Assembly: GCA_020723325.1 (NCBI GenBank)
Contig: DYJD01000009.1
Coordinates: 1-64,000 of the forward strand
From: Desulfosudis oleivorans
GTDB lineage: Bacteria; Desulfobacterota; Desulfobacteria; Desulfobacterales; SURF-7
Direction: 5' to 3'
Length of the DNA stretch: 64,000 nt
In this document: one piece after another, positions 34,812-44,627 of the stretch
How positions within the stretch are numbered: position 1 is the stretch's first letter
How the letters are laid out: the number at the start of each line of letters is the position of its first letter
Translations under genes and position numbers: made by a program
The notes under the pieces: generated by a model
What the model was told of the DNA's origin: nothing
Databases searched by the model: none
What the model saw: the letters and a program-made list of their open reading frames with translations, nothing else

Positions 34812-37800
34812 TTAAAATCGTTTACTGGCTCGGGCTTGATTGAACTTTTCTTCTGAGATCAGCCCGGACGCCACATAATAGTGAAGCCACTTTTCAAATA
34901 GAGCCGGATCACTCAATTCGACCCGAATCCCGGATCCATTTAAGGCTTTGGTTAAATTGGTACAATCAAATCGAGTATTCTTTTCATATAATTCCGGCAG
35001 GGTCAGATGATGATTGGGGGCGGCATGAACATGCAAGCTTAAAAGCGGATAGAGCGGATTCGTATCCTTAATCGTCAGCAATCGTTTTTTCCAGGCTGCA
35101 TAACTGATGAGTTCTAGGGGAAAACCAAAGTTTTTAATTTGCTGGTAGATATCATCTGCCGTAACGAAGATGGGATTGCACAAATGAAAGGTCTCGCCAT
35201 GAGTCTTGTTATTTATAGCAATATAACTCAAGGCACGGCTTAACTGGTCAACCGGGGCCATTGAGGCATACTCGTCCAAAATTGGAGCGCTCCCCATTTC
35301 AACGCAACCGGCGATATAGCGGGCAATATGATCGGTCGTATTGGAAACGCCTGTCTCCGAATGCCCCATAATGTAACCGGCTCGATATATATTTATGGGC
35401 AGGCCCTTGGCTCGGGCATTTTCCATCATTTTTTCGGCTACCCATTTGCTCTGGCTATATCCCAGTTTTACGTAGGTTTCACCTGCATCGACACTTTCAT
35501 TTTCAAAGATCATTTTACGACCGGTAAAAAACCCCATGGTTTCAAAGACCGAAATTGTAGAGACATAATGAACCGGCAGAATGCGCTGGGCGCAGGCCAA
35601 CCTTATAATTTCATGAGTACCAATGACATTCGGCTGCTTTAATTTCGAATAGGGATCAACATAATTGACAGCTGCACCGTTATGGATAATGAGATCCAAA
35701 GTGTGCGCAAGACCTGAAAACTGCTTTCGGGGGAGTCCTAAAAACGGTTGCGTGAGATCACCTGGAATACCGACGATTCGTTTTTTATCATGGCTTGAAT
35801 AGGGAATTTTAAGCCTTGTTAAGGTGGAACCTATTCTCTCCTCGGCATGGGCCGTGTCACGCGCCCGAACCAAACAATTTATCGTGGCCGAAGTGGTATC
35901 CAATAAATCTCTTAATAGAAAAGCGCCAAAAAAGCCGGTGGCGCCGGTTAAAAAGATATGGTGAGGATGACCACAGGCATGAACAGATCTGCCATCGATA
36001 TTTATATCAAAATCCAATTGCGCTTCCTGGCCAAGGGCAAGGGGCACATTTTCAATCCTGGGCTCGGAACGTGATTGTGCGCAGATGCGCTGAACACATT
36101 GAATAAAATCATCAACAACCGGATTTTCATAAAGCACATGGAGCGGAAGATCCACAGAAAGGATCTGTCCCAATTCGATAATCAGGCTTGTACCTGTGAG
36201 CGAATCGCCGCCCAAATCAAAGAAATTCTGCTTGGAATCGATATCATTTATATTTAAAATATGTTTGCAGGCGTCAAAAACTACATTCGTCATATTTTGA
36301 TCAATATTGGGTTGTGGTTTTTTAAACTTAAGGGGCCATTTCTGCATGGCTTTGCGATCAATTTTCCCGTTTATGTTAACCGGGAAGGTGTTGAGAATTT
36401 CAAAATAGGCCGGAATCATATATTGTGGTAATTTCGCGCTTAGGGATGCTTGAATTTCTACCAAGTCAAGCCTATTACAATCCAAATAGGCTGCCAATCC
36501 TTTGATTTCCGGGCTTACGTTTTTATAGAGGACAACCGCCTGATTGACTTTCGGGCAGGCTTTTAAAGCAGCCTCGATTTCACCCAATTCAATCCGATGT
36601 CCTAATATTTTGACCTGATCATCGCACCGGCCGATGAATTCGATCTCACCATTGGCATTATAGCGGCAGAGGTCTCCGGTAGCATACATCCGCTCACCCT
36701 TGACGAAGGGATCAGGAACAAATTTCCGCGATGTTTCGTTGGGGAGGTTGAGATACCCCCGTGCCAAACCGTCACCCGCGACATACAGGATCCCCGCTTC
36801 ATTTGCCGTTACAATTTCCATATTATGGTTTAAAATATAAGCCCTTTTATGGTTATTGGGAAATCCAATGGGAATATTGTTTTCATAATCTTGGTTTATT
36901 AAAAAACTGGTTGAAAAGGTGGTGTTTTCGGTCGGCCCATAGATATTCCGGATTTTTAAGGTGGGATACCGCTTGCGAATACGGTTGATATATTTGACTG
37001 ACAGGGCTTCACCGCCAACCAGGAGCTGTTTTAGGAATTTAAAAAAATCAGGACGAGTTTCAGCCAGGAGATTGAACAAGGCTGTCGTAATAAACACGAT
37101 CGTGATGGGCCGGCAGTGGAGATAATCGCTGAATGCATCAAAATCATGCACAACTCGTTGAGGAACTATATATAAATTGAGACCATTTAATAGGGCTCCC
37201 CAGATTTCAAAGGTCGCGGCATCAAAAGAAATCGGCGCGGCATGTAAAAGGCCATCTTTATTACAGAAGTCCACATAATCCGTATTCTTAACCAAACTAA
37301 TTATATTTTTATGGGTTACCATTACTCCTTTGGGCCTACCAGTTGATCCGGAAGTATACATCACATAGGCCAAATTTTCTGGAGTGACCCTTTTAGGTCT
37401 TATCCAGCTTGTTTTTTGCTCATAGGCCCTGAATTCACTTTGATCATCCATGTAAAAACACGTTATTTCACGCCCCAAGCATTTCTGAAGATTTTCTATC
37501 AGTTCACGATACTTTTTATGGGCTATAACAAAATTCACTTGGGCATCTTCAAAAATCGCTTTGATACGTTCTATGGGAAAGTCATCGGGAGCCATGGGGA
37601 GATATGCCCCACCAGCTTTCAAGATCCCCAACTGGCTGATTACCGCGTCAATCGAACGCTCCATCAACATACCGACAATATTTTCAAGTTGTATTTGGTT
37701 ACATAGCAGAAAGTTTGCGACCACATCGGAGATCCTGTGAATCTCTGCATAGGATACGGCCCTGTTATTGAAAAAAACTTTCGCATGATTCGCAGAACTG

Positions 37801-37886
37801 TTGGCATAACCTGCAAATAGAGTATGAACCGTGTTGTTTTTCCAGCCAATTTGATCTGGTTGGATGAGATGATTTTGGATTCGCAT
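34812..37886 (-). CDS. single-module NRPS: adenylation - carrier - thioester reductase
   Basis: 1024 residues; GAGG lies before the ATG. The A domain (about 20-530) has YTSGSTGRPKGV, FDAATFE, NIYGPTENTTF, YATGDLCRY, GRCDDQVKILGHRIE and NGKIDRKAM. Carrier: LGGDSLTG with the phosphopantetheine Ser562. Reductase (about 640-1024): GATGFFGAFLL for NADPH, the catalytic Tyr and Lys in GYSQSKW. No condensation domain is present. By alignment to GrsA numbering I read the specificity residues as D-A-F-F-L-G-I-T-F-K, one residue from a known isoleucine code. The expected product is a branched-chain amino aldehyde or amino alcohol. Co-directional with the methyltransferase gene. Confidence 0.88.
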   Translation of the reverse strand: MRIQNHLIQPDQIGWKNNTVHTLFAGYANSSANHAKVFFNNRAVSYAEIHRISDVVANFLLCNQIQLENIVGMLMERSIDAVISQLGILKAGGAYLPMAPDDFPIERIKAIFEDAQVNFVIAHKKYRELIENLQKCLGREITCFYMDDQSEFRAYEQKTSWIRPKRVTPENLAYVMYTSGSTGRPKGVMVTHKNIISLVKNTDYVDFCNKDGLLHAAPISFDAATFEIWGALLNGLNLYIVPQRVVHDFDAFSDYLHCRPITIVFITTALFNLLAETRPDFFKFLKQLLVGGEALSVKYINRIRKRYPTLKIRNIYGPTENTTFSTSFLINQDYENNIPIGFPNNHKRAYILNHNMEIVTANEAGILYVAGDGLARGYLNLPNETSRKFVPDPFVKGERMYATGDLCRYNANGEIEFIGRCDDQVKILGHRIELGEIEAALKACPKVNQAVVLYKNVSPEIKGLAAYLDCNRLDLVEIQASLSAKLPQYMIPAYFEILNTFPVNINGKIDRKAMQKWPLKFKKPQPNIDQNMTNVVFDACKHILNINDIDSKQNFFDLGGDSLTGTSLIIELGQILSVDLPLHVLYENPVVDDFIQCVQRICAQSRSEPRIENVPLALGQEAQLDFDINIDGRSVHACGHPHHIFLTGATGFFGAFLLRDLLDTTSATINCLVRARDTAHAEERIGSTLTRLKIPYSSHDKKRIVGIPGDLTQPFLGLPRKQFSGLAHTLDLIIHNGAAVNYVDPYSKLKQPNVIGTHEIIRLACAQRILPVHYVSTISVFETMGFFTGRKMIFENESVDAGETYVKLGYSQSKWVAEKMMENARAKGLPINIYRAGYIMGHSETGVSNTTDHIARYIAGCVEMGSAPILDEYASMAPVDQLSRALSYIAINNKTHGETFHLCNPIFVTADDIYQQIKNFGFPLELISYAAWKKRLLTIKDTNPLYPLLSLHVHAAPNHHLTLPELYEKNTRFDCTNLTKALNGSGIRVELSDPALFEKWLHYYVASGLISEEKFNQARASKRF

Positions 37887-37967
37887 TATTTTGCCTCATA
37901 TTGAATTTTAATTGAGGCCAACAAATCACATCGCTCTTATTGGAAACTTAATAAATTCTTAATTCTT

Positions 37968-38165
37968 GGCGGTCTTCATTGATGGGAAAGGTAAACAGAT
38001 GGTGTTGCTCCATGTTCGCGAGGATGGCGTTTGAATTTTCGCTCCTGATCTGAGGGATCAAGACGATACCAGAGAACATCCCGCCCAAGTGGGGTGATGG
38101 CCTGCGAGACCAGGGTGGATTTACAATACCCCGCGCCGTTAATAACCAGAATCAGTTTTTTCGAA
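37968..38165 (-). pseudogene. rearranged fragment of the STAND regulator gene
   Basis: Two pieces match the large regulator gene downstream in coordinates: 37968-38048 resembles about 40577-40662, and 38052-38165 resembles about 41340-41450 (the P-loop region). They are fused with the 680 bases between deleted and a frame change at the joint. The P-loop reads GAGYCKST instead of GPGYGKST, so it cannot work. A remnant, not a gene. Confidence 0.8.
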
Positions 38166-38212
38166 TGATCTTCTGACCATGTCACCCGGCAAGTACATTT
38201 CCGTGCGGTTGT

Positions 38213-41200
38213 TCATGAACCCGAACCCCGCAACGATTTGAACAGGGCCTCGGTCGCACGGCTCAAAGGGCAGTCCAAGGCCGTGGTGATCTGCTCTTTG
38301 CAACGGGCAAATGTCCGGTTGACCATGACCCGGTTTCCGATAAGGGAATAATAGCGCATGAGGGCTTGATAGATCGGTTCCGCGTAAGGATCAACCGCAA
38401 GATATTTATTGGCGTATTCGACCGACTGGTCATAAGCCCCTTCTTTTTCGAAATGCGTCATGAGCCGTGTCATCAGGTTCAGATATTTCTCGCGATAGTT
38501 CTCCCGCAAAGGATTGCACCATTCGAGATACGGGTCCTCGGCCAAGAACTCGCCTTGATACAGGGTCTCGGCTTTCAAATAATGCGGTAGGGCGGCCTGG
38601 GGATCATTCCGACTTTTTTCCGCGAGTTTCAATGCCTCTTCAAATTGCACCGTATCCACGGAACCGCCGGGTCCCAGATCCATTCTGTAAAAATGATTCT
38701 GACTTAAGATATAAGCGGAATCCATACCTTTCACCAGCTCGGGCTCCAGGACCCGCCGCAGGGCTGATATGGTAACGTGCAGACGATTGGTAGTTATTGA
38801 TGGATTTTGATCCGGCCAGAGTAACTCGGCCAAAGCTTCTCTATGCAGATAACCACGATTCTGTCTTGTTACGAAATACTTAAAAAGATTTAAAGCGTTC
38901 TTGCTTTTCCAGCATTGGATAGTGATTTCCTTATCACCGCGAAACAGTTTGAAATTCCCAAAGCAGAAGATATGCAAGCCGGGCAATGCCGTTGCGGATG
39001 TCAACAGTTCAATTCCGCCTTGATTTTCCTTTACCGGATCATTCACGCCGACCGGTTGGTTCGGAATGAGGCCGGCAGACATGTCTTTCAGTTGATGGAT
39101 TAGAAATTGCATATCCGGCGATTGGGAATCGCAGTCACGCATTTCCATCAACAACGGGATGATCCAGACCGGATCTCCCAAGATCACCTGATTCCATTTC
39201 TTGGCAAAGATGGTAAGAAGATTATGCTGATACTTCCGGCATATCTCCAAAACGCGTCTTGCCGCCTGCAGCGCCTGATGGTTTTGCCCCTGGGCCTGAT
39301 AAAGGCGAATGCTGACGAGTAGCAAAGTTGTATATCGGTTGGTGAACGGTCTGAGCTCCTGTTCGGCTGCGGAGATGAAGTTCTCGGCATCCAGGAATCT
39401 TTTCTCCGTCAATGCGCGGGCGGCGGCGGTAATCTTCAATTCCCCCTGCATTTCGGGAATTGTCAGATCTGCCAATATTGTACTGCAAGATTCGAAATGC
39501 ATATGGGCGGCCAGGGTATCGCCTGTATACGAAAAGATTTTATGGAGCACCAGATGACTCCAGCCAGTGCCCCACCGCAGGCCTGCTTTTCGGAAAAAGC
39601 TGAGAGCGGCGTCGGCTTTTTCAATCGCCTCGGGTATTTTCCCGAGCTCGAATAAATTGGACGCTTCATGTATAAGCAGCCAGCCGAATGGAAAATAGTC
39701 CTGGATCCCACCGGTCCGCATAAGCGTTAAGCCTTGACGCGCACTCACCAGGCTTTTATCGTAATTCCCCTGACTATAGTGCAGGTAACTGGCCAGAGTA
39801 TAATGGAGCGTGATCAGAGATTGGAAACCGTATTTTTCAAGTGGCCCAAGCGCGCGATCCTGATAAATCCCTGCCTGTTTGAACTCACCTGCAAAAATAT
39901 GGCGCCAGCTCAGGCAAAGATCGAAATAAGCTCGGGACACAGCCTGAAGCCCATCGTCTTTAATATCATTGATGATGATCGCCAGCTCCCGGGCATATTG
40001 ATCCGCTTTGTCCATCAGCCCCAAGTGGCAGGAAAGTTGAATCAAATGTAAATAGTTGTTGAGATTTTCCTCTGGGGCGCTATTTTTATTTTGAATCAAT
40101 TTCTCAAATACAGCTCCGGCCTTTTTGAAATCACCATCAATAAAATTGATAACCGCTAAATACTGCAAACACCAGATGGTCCCTTTTAAAAGGCCTTTTT
40201 GTTCAAATAAGCGGCACGCCTTCTCAAAAAAAAGAATCGCATCCAAGGCCTTCCCGGATAGAGCGTCGGCAACACCCTGCAGGAATAAAAGCCATGGCTC
40301 GCTCGCCCGATAATTTCCGGGTGCATGCTGAATATAGGCCTGAATAGTGGATAAACGGCCTTTATAAATTAGTTGCGCTGCGGTTTCACTCAATAACCGG
40401 CAGGCCTGTTCTATTTGTTCGCCGGCCAGATAGTGTCCCAGGGCCTCTTCTTTTTCTCCGATTTCAATCCACAGATGCGCGATCTCAGTATGAAGTTCAC
40501 GAATTTGCTCATTACTGTACCCGGAACGAAGTTTTTTTTGCAGAAAAGTTTGAAATAAATGATGATAACAATACCATTGGCGGTCTTCGTCCAGGGAAAA
40601 AGTAAACAAATGCTGTTGTTCAATGTTTGAAAGGATAGCGCTTGAGTTTTCGTTTTTGATCAGGCGGTCACAAAAGTTCACGTTCATTCTTGTCAGCAGA
40701 GAGGTCTTCAGTAAAAAGTGTTTTGTCTCGTCCGGGAGCAGTGCGTAAACGTTTTCCTCAAGGTAGCCGGCAATGTTTTTATGAGAGCCTTTCATCCGTC
40801 CCAAGGCGTCTTCGATTTCAGCCTGGCTTTTGCCCCTCAGGCCATGAAAAAAAAGAATCAGCGCGGCCACCCACCCAACGGTTTTTTGCTGCAAATCCCG
40901 GATGCCTGTCTCGGATAAAGGCAGTTGAAAAATTTCGTTGAAAAGCGCTGCCACCTCGGAGACCGTAAAACACAAATCGTTTTTATCAAGCTCTAGTACG
41001 GCGCGCCCTGCTTTTAATTGTGAGATTTTAAGCTTCGGATCGGACCGGCTTATCAGAATCAGATGGATCTGGTGTGGGATATTTTTCAGAAAGAATTCAA
41101 CAGCATAATTAATGACTCCGCTGTCCTGAACCAAATGATAATCATCCAGGACGATCAAATAGTCCTGCTGCGGTAGATTTTCCATATGGCGCAGAAGGAT

Positions 41201-41551
41201 TGTCAGGACTTCTTCGGGCCTGCGTCCCAATCCCAGCGCTTCGTTGATATCGTCAACAATTGTCCGGCCAAAATCAGTGTATTGGGACGCCAAACCGGCA
41301 ATTAGATAGCTTACGAATGTATCAAAATCCTGATCAGAAGGATCCAGGCGATACCAAAGCACATCCCGTCCAAGTTGGGCTACGGCCTGGGAGACAATGG
41401 TGGATTTGCCATATCCGGGACCGGCTATGACAAGAGTCAGCTTATTCCGTAAGATCTGTTGAAATACGGGTTGAAAGCGCTCCCTGGAAATGCAGCCGGA
41501 CACTCCGGAAAAACGGAGTTTGGTCTTCAGAATATTCGGATTAACATACAT
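38213..41551 (-). CDS. large STAND ATPase regulator (MalT-like core with C-terminal BTAD/SARP-type domain)
   Basis: 1112 residues from ATG 41551 (GGAG seven bases upstream). Order: N-terminal NTPase with Walker A AGPGYGKSTIVSQ and Walker B YLIVLDDYHLV as in MalT/LuxR-type regulators, helical arm, long TPR-like region (about 380-830), then a winged-helix start IFCFGNFKLFRGDKEITI ... NRLHVTISALRRVL and a BTAD domain (EALKLAEKSRN ... YQALMRYYSLIGNR). The usual LuxR C-terminal helix-turn-helix is replaced by the SARP-like part. It lies between the NRPS gene and the divergent acylase gene, so it is the likely switch of the biosynthetic locus. Confidence 0.85.
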   Translation of the reverse strand: MYVNPNILKTKLRFSGVSGCISRERFQPVFQQILRNKLTLVIAGPGYGKSTIVSQAVAQLGRDVLWYRLDPSDQDFDTFVSYLIAGLASQYTDFGRTIVDDINEALGLGRRPEEVLTILLRHMENLPQQDYLIVLDDYHLVQDSGVINYAVEFFLKNIPHQIHLILISRSDPKLKISQLKAGRAVLELDKNDLCFTVSEVAALFNEIFQLPLSETGIRDLQQKTVGWVAALILFFHGLRGKSQAEIEDALGRMKGSHKNIAGYLEENVYALLPDETKHFLLKTSLLTRMNVNFCDRLIKNENSSAILSNIEQQHLFTFSLDEDRQWYCYHHLFQTFLQKKLRSGYSNEQIRELHTEIAHLWIEIGEKEEALGHYLAGEQIEQACRLLSETAAQLIYKGRLSTIQAYIQHAPGNYRASEPWLLFLQGVADALSGKALDAILFFEKACRLFEQKGLLKGTIWCLQYLAVINFIDGDFKKAGAVFEKLIQNKNSAPEENLNNYLHLIQLSCHLGLMDKADQYARELAIIINDIKDDGLQAVSRAYFDLCLSWRHIFAGEFKQAGIYQDRALGPLEKYGFQSLITLHYTLASYLHYSQGNYDKSLVSARQGLTLMRTGGIQDYFPFGWLLIHEASNLFELGKIPEAIEKADAALSFFRKAGLRWGTGWSHLVLHKIFSYTGDTLAAHMHFESCSTILADLTIPEMQGELKITAAARALTEKRFLDAENFISAAEQELRPFTNRYTTLLLVSIRLYQAQGQNHQALQAARRVLEICRKYQHNLLTIFAKKWNQVILGDPVWIIPLLMEMRDCDSQSPDMQFLIHQLKDMSAGLIPNQPVGVNDPVKENQGGIELLTSATALPGLHIFCFGNFKLFRGDKEITIQCWKSKNALNLFKYFVTRQNRGYLHREALAELLWPDQNPSITTNRLHVTISALRRVLEPELVKGMDSAYILSQNHFYRMDLGPGGSVDTVQFEEALKLAEKSRNDPQAALPHYLKAETLYQGEFLAEDPYLEWCNPLRENYREKYLNLMTRLMTHFEKEGAYDQSVEYANKYLAVDPYAEPIYQALMRYYSLIGNRVMVNRTFARCKEQITTALDCPLSRATEALFKSLRGSGS

Positions 41552-41795
41552 CACATTTCTCCATATATTGATGTCCGCTAATACCAATGCGGGAAAGGGG
41601 TGTCAAGGTTGGTTGCTATGGCCGGGCGCTTCCAATGCTAATCGGAAATTAAGAATCGGCTAAGAAATGGCTGCTATGGCTGATTCCAAATGGATAAAGG
41701 AAAAGTGTATTCAACATCTCTCAAAGGAGTCCGCCGATGAAATCAAAATGGTACTTGCGGCTCCACTCTTTACACAATTCGAAGAAGGAGGAAAT

Positions 41796-44516
41796 ATGAC
41801 AAAACGATTGCTTATCGGCCTATTCGTCATTTTCAGCGTCATACGATTAGGAGAAAGCCAAGGTTTTACCCGTAACCTGGCGGATATCGAGACGCCCTTG
41901 CCGGCGGAAAAATTGGATTTTGAGCCGGTGGAGGTATTTGTCGGCCTGAAAGCGGAAGCTGATCCGACGAGCTTTGAGGCGTGGCTGAATAATACCAATA
42001 TCAGCAGCAAGTTTATCTCTGCGGATGGCGGAGTCAAAGGGCAACTCACCCAGGCGGATGGCTTGAAAACATTTGATGAAGGCGAGCGTGGTTCAATTTA
42101 TACCAAAGGTCTCAATTTGCTGATGACCAAAGTTAAGGGAAAACAACAGCAGATCGATCTTGATTTTCGTCTTTTTTTTGTTGAAACCGGTTCAGTGAAA
42201 ACCACCCGTGACGATCGGGGTGTCTGGTTTATTACCGGCTCGGATCGCGTCAGTCCTTATTATATTTCCGAAGCCATGGGTTATGCCGTCGCCGAGGATC
42301 GTCTCTGGCAGATGGAACTCTATCGGCGACAGGCCCATGGAACCCTGTCGGAAATTTTTGGTGCCGATCAATTGTCCACGGATATATTTGTTCGGACAAT
42401 CCAATATTCTAATCAAGAGTTGGCCGACGGTTTTTCCACCCTTTCCCCGGAAGTCCAGAAAGCCATCAAGGGGTACGTCGCAGGCATCAATCGACGTATC
42501 GCGGAAATACACACTGATTCGTCGAAGTTGCCCTTTGAGTTCAAAGCAATGGCAGCTCGATTGGGCGCCCCGCTGATGCCGGCTGATTGGACGGTAGGGG
42601 ATGTGCTGGCCTGGAACGTCTGGCTTTGTAGAATTTTTGATCCGGAAGCACTGGATACCGCACAGCTTGAAAATGCGGCACTATTGCAAAATCTGTCCGC
42701 CCGGTTCGGCGCCTATGGACCTGCCATGTTTCAGGATTTACGCTGGACCAATGATCCGGAAGCACAAACCTATATCGCCGGCGGCCTGTCTCTGATGAGC
42801 GCCGGCATGCGTGCTGGAAGTGAATCAGATCCGAGCACAACGCTCAATTTTGAACAGGTGGCCGAGGAGATGAAGGAACGTAGCCGAATGTTGGAGGAAA
42901 AGCTGAAAAAAATCAACGCACATGTCAAAATGGGCAGTTATGCATGGGTTGTTTCCGGTGACAAGACCCTATCTGGAAATCCGATTTTATATGCTGGGCC
43001 GCAAATGGGTTTCTCGGTCCCGTCCATAGTTTTGGAAGGTTCCATCAGAGCCGGCGGCATGAATATTTCCGGCATGTCCGTCCCCGGCCTGCCTGGTTTC
43101 ACCATGGCCAGGACACCTCACCATGCCTGGTCCCAGCAAGTGGGACATGCCCATACAACCGACTATTACCTGGAAACACCCAGTGCCGTCAGTCTGCACC
43201 GCTATGAAACGATTAAAGTGGCGGGACAGGCGGATGTAGTCCTACCGGTATTCAGGACCGTGCACGGGCCGGTTGTCAACCCGATGCCTTTCAACCCCGC
43301 AACCTATGTGCCAAGCCCAGGCAACCCCATCATCTCTTGGAAATACTCCCACTGGGGGTACGAAGTTGGTTCAATGGAAGGATATCTGGATCTGGCCAAA
43401 GCGCAAAGCATGGACGCCTTTGGCGCGGGCATTGAAAAAGTGGCCCTCAGTCAACATTTCTGTTATGCCGATCGCGACGGAAATATTGCATATTGGATGT
43501 CCGGGCGCAATCCGGTTCGGCCGCCGGGTGAATGGCGTTTGCCCCAAGGGGCTGTGAGACCGGCCCTGGAATGGAACAGCGCCGTCCTGATGCCACGCTC
43601 AACGGATCGAAATGCCGAAAGGGGCTTTTACGCCGGCTGGAACAACAAAACCAACCCGGACTATGACAATGCCTATAACAGCCTTTCCGATATTTATGGC
43701 CCGTTCCACCGGGCCCATATGCTGTATGACTATTTTGATGAAAACATCAGCGATCCGAACGGCAAGCTCAGCTTTGAACAAATTCGGGACCTGGCATCTT
43801 ATATTGCCGCGACGGATTCATTCGGCAACGGAGGAAATCCCTGGAAATTCGTTGCGGACGACTTTGCGGAAGCGGTATTGAATGCAGATCCTGACACCCC
43901 TGAACGTTTGGCTGCGCTGAATTTATTGTCGCAATGGGACGGTCATTTCATAGCTGGAGGCTCTTCCCAATGGGCTTTCGGCACGAATCGAGCCGATGCC
44001 TGGATACTCATGAACCAATGGATCAAGCGGGTGCTCGTCTTAACATTCGCGGATGAACTCGGTAATACCCAAAGCAATTCCTTGCTGTTCAATGTCTTGT
44101 TGCACGGTTTGGCCGGCACAGGTTCCGCCATCGTCAACAATTATAACTGGTTTCAGAATACATTGAACCCCAACGCCCCGCAGACGCCTGCATCGATCAT
44201 CGTTACTGCGCTGGATGAGGTTCTTGCGGCGCTTGGCCCACAGCCATGGGGAAGCGGACAGCGCGGCACAATTTCCTTCAACCATCCCATGCTCGGAAGC
44301 GTTCACACCATGCCGTTTTCTTCCCGTTCCACCTATGCCCAGTGCGTGGAATACGGTTCCCAAGGGCCGGTACGCATTGAAAGCATGTTGCCACTGGGTG
44401 AATCAGGTGATATTCGCATGGGTGCAGGCGGAACGCAGCTGTTTGATCCAAACTTTTTTTCAATGGTTCCGGTTTATGACGGGTTTACCCACCGGCCCTT
44501 TCCTTTGTTTGACTGA
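41796..44516 (+). CDS. penicillin-acylase-family Ntn hydrolase
   Basis: 906 residues from ATG 41796 (GAAGGAGGAAAT upstream). Signal peptide KRLLIGLFVIFSVIRLGESQG. The alpha part has YYISEAMGYAVAEDRLWQMELYRRQAHGTLSE. Self-cleavage is expected before Ser381 in MGSYAWVVSGDKTLSG, the N-terminal nucleophile of the beta chain, followed by PILYAGPQMGF and the HHAWSQQVGH oxyanion/histidine segment. Such periplasmic enzymes hydrolyse acyl amides, including acyl-homoserine lactones, penicillins or acylated NRPS precursors (as PvdQ). First gene of a three-gene run with two flavin oxidoreductases; divergent from the STAND regulator. Confidence 0.88.
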   Translation: MTKRLLIGLFVIFSVIRLGESQGFTRNLADIETPLPAEKLDFEPVEVFVGLKAEADPTSFEAWLNNTNISSKFISADGGVKGQLTQADGLKTFDEGERGSIYTKGLNLLMTKVKGKQQQIDLDFRLFFVETGSVKTTRDDRGVWFITGSDRVSPYYISEAMGYAVAEDRLWQMELYRRQAHGTLSEIFGADQLSTDIFVRTIQYSNQELADGFSTLSPEVQKAIKGYVAGINRRIAEIHTDSSKLPFEFKAMAARLGAPLMPADWTVGDVLAWNVWLCRIFDPEALDTAQLENAALLQNLSARFGAYGPAMFQDLRWTNDPEAQTYIAGGLSLMSAGMRAGSESDPSTTLNFEQVAEEMKERSRMLEEKLKKINAHVKMGSYAWVVSGDKTLSGNPILYAGPQMGFSVPSIVLEGSIRAGGMNISGMSVPGLPGFTMARTPHHAWSQQVGHAHTTDYYLETPSAVSLHRYETIKVAGQADVVLPVFRTVHGPVVNPMPFNPATYVPSPGNPIISWKYSHWGYEVGSMEGYLDLAKAQSMDAFGAGIEKVALSQHFCYADRDGNIAYWMSGRNPVRPPGEWRLPQGAVRPALEWNSAVLMPRSTDRNAERGFYAGWNNKTNPDYDNAYNSLSDIYGPFHRAHMLYDYFDENISDPNGKLSFEQIRDLASYIAATDSFGNGGNPWKFVADDFAEAVLNADPDTPERLAALNLLSQWDGHFIAGGSSQWAFGTNRADAWILMNQWIKRVLVLTFADELGNTQSNSLLFNVLLHGLAGTGSAIVNNYNWFQNTLNPNAPQTPASIIVTALDEVLAALGPQPWGSGQRGTISFNHPMLGSVHTMPFSSRSTYAQCVEYGSQGPVRIESMLPLGESGDIRMGAGGTQLFDPNFFSMVPVYDGFTHRPFPLFD

Positions 44517-44627
44517 ATGTAAATGACCATATTGACAAAATTTTCTTTAAATTATATCCGTTTTCCGTTGCAACAAACGAGACCGTTCCGATGTATGGAA
44601 CCCATTAGGAATCGACAGGAGGAAACC

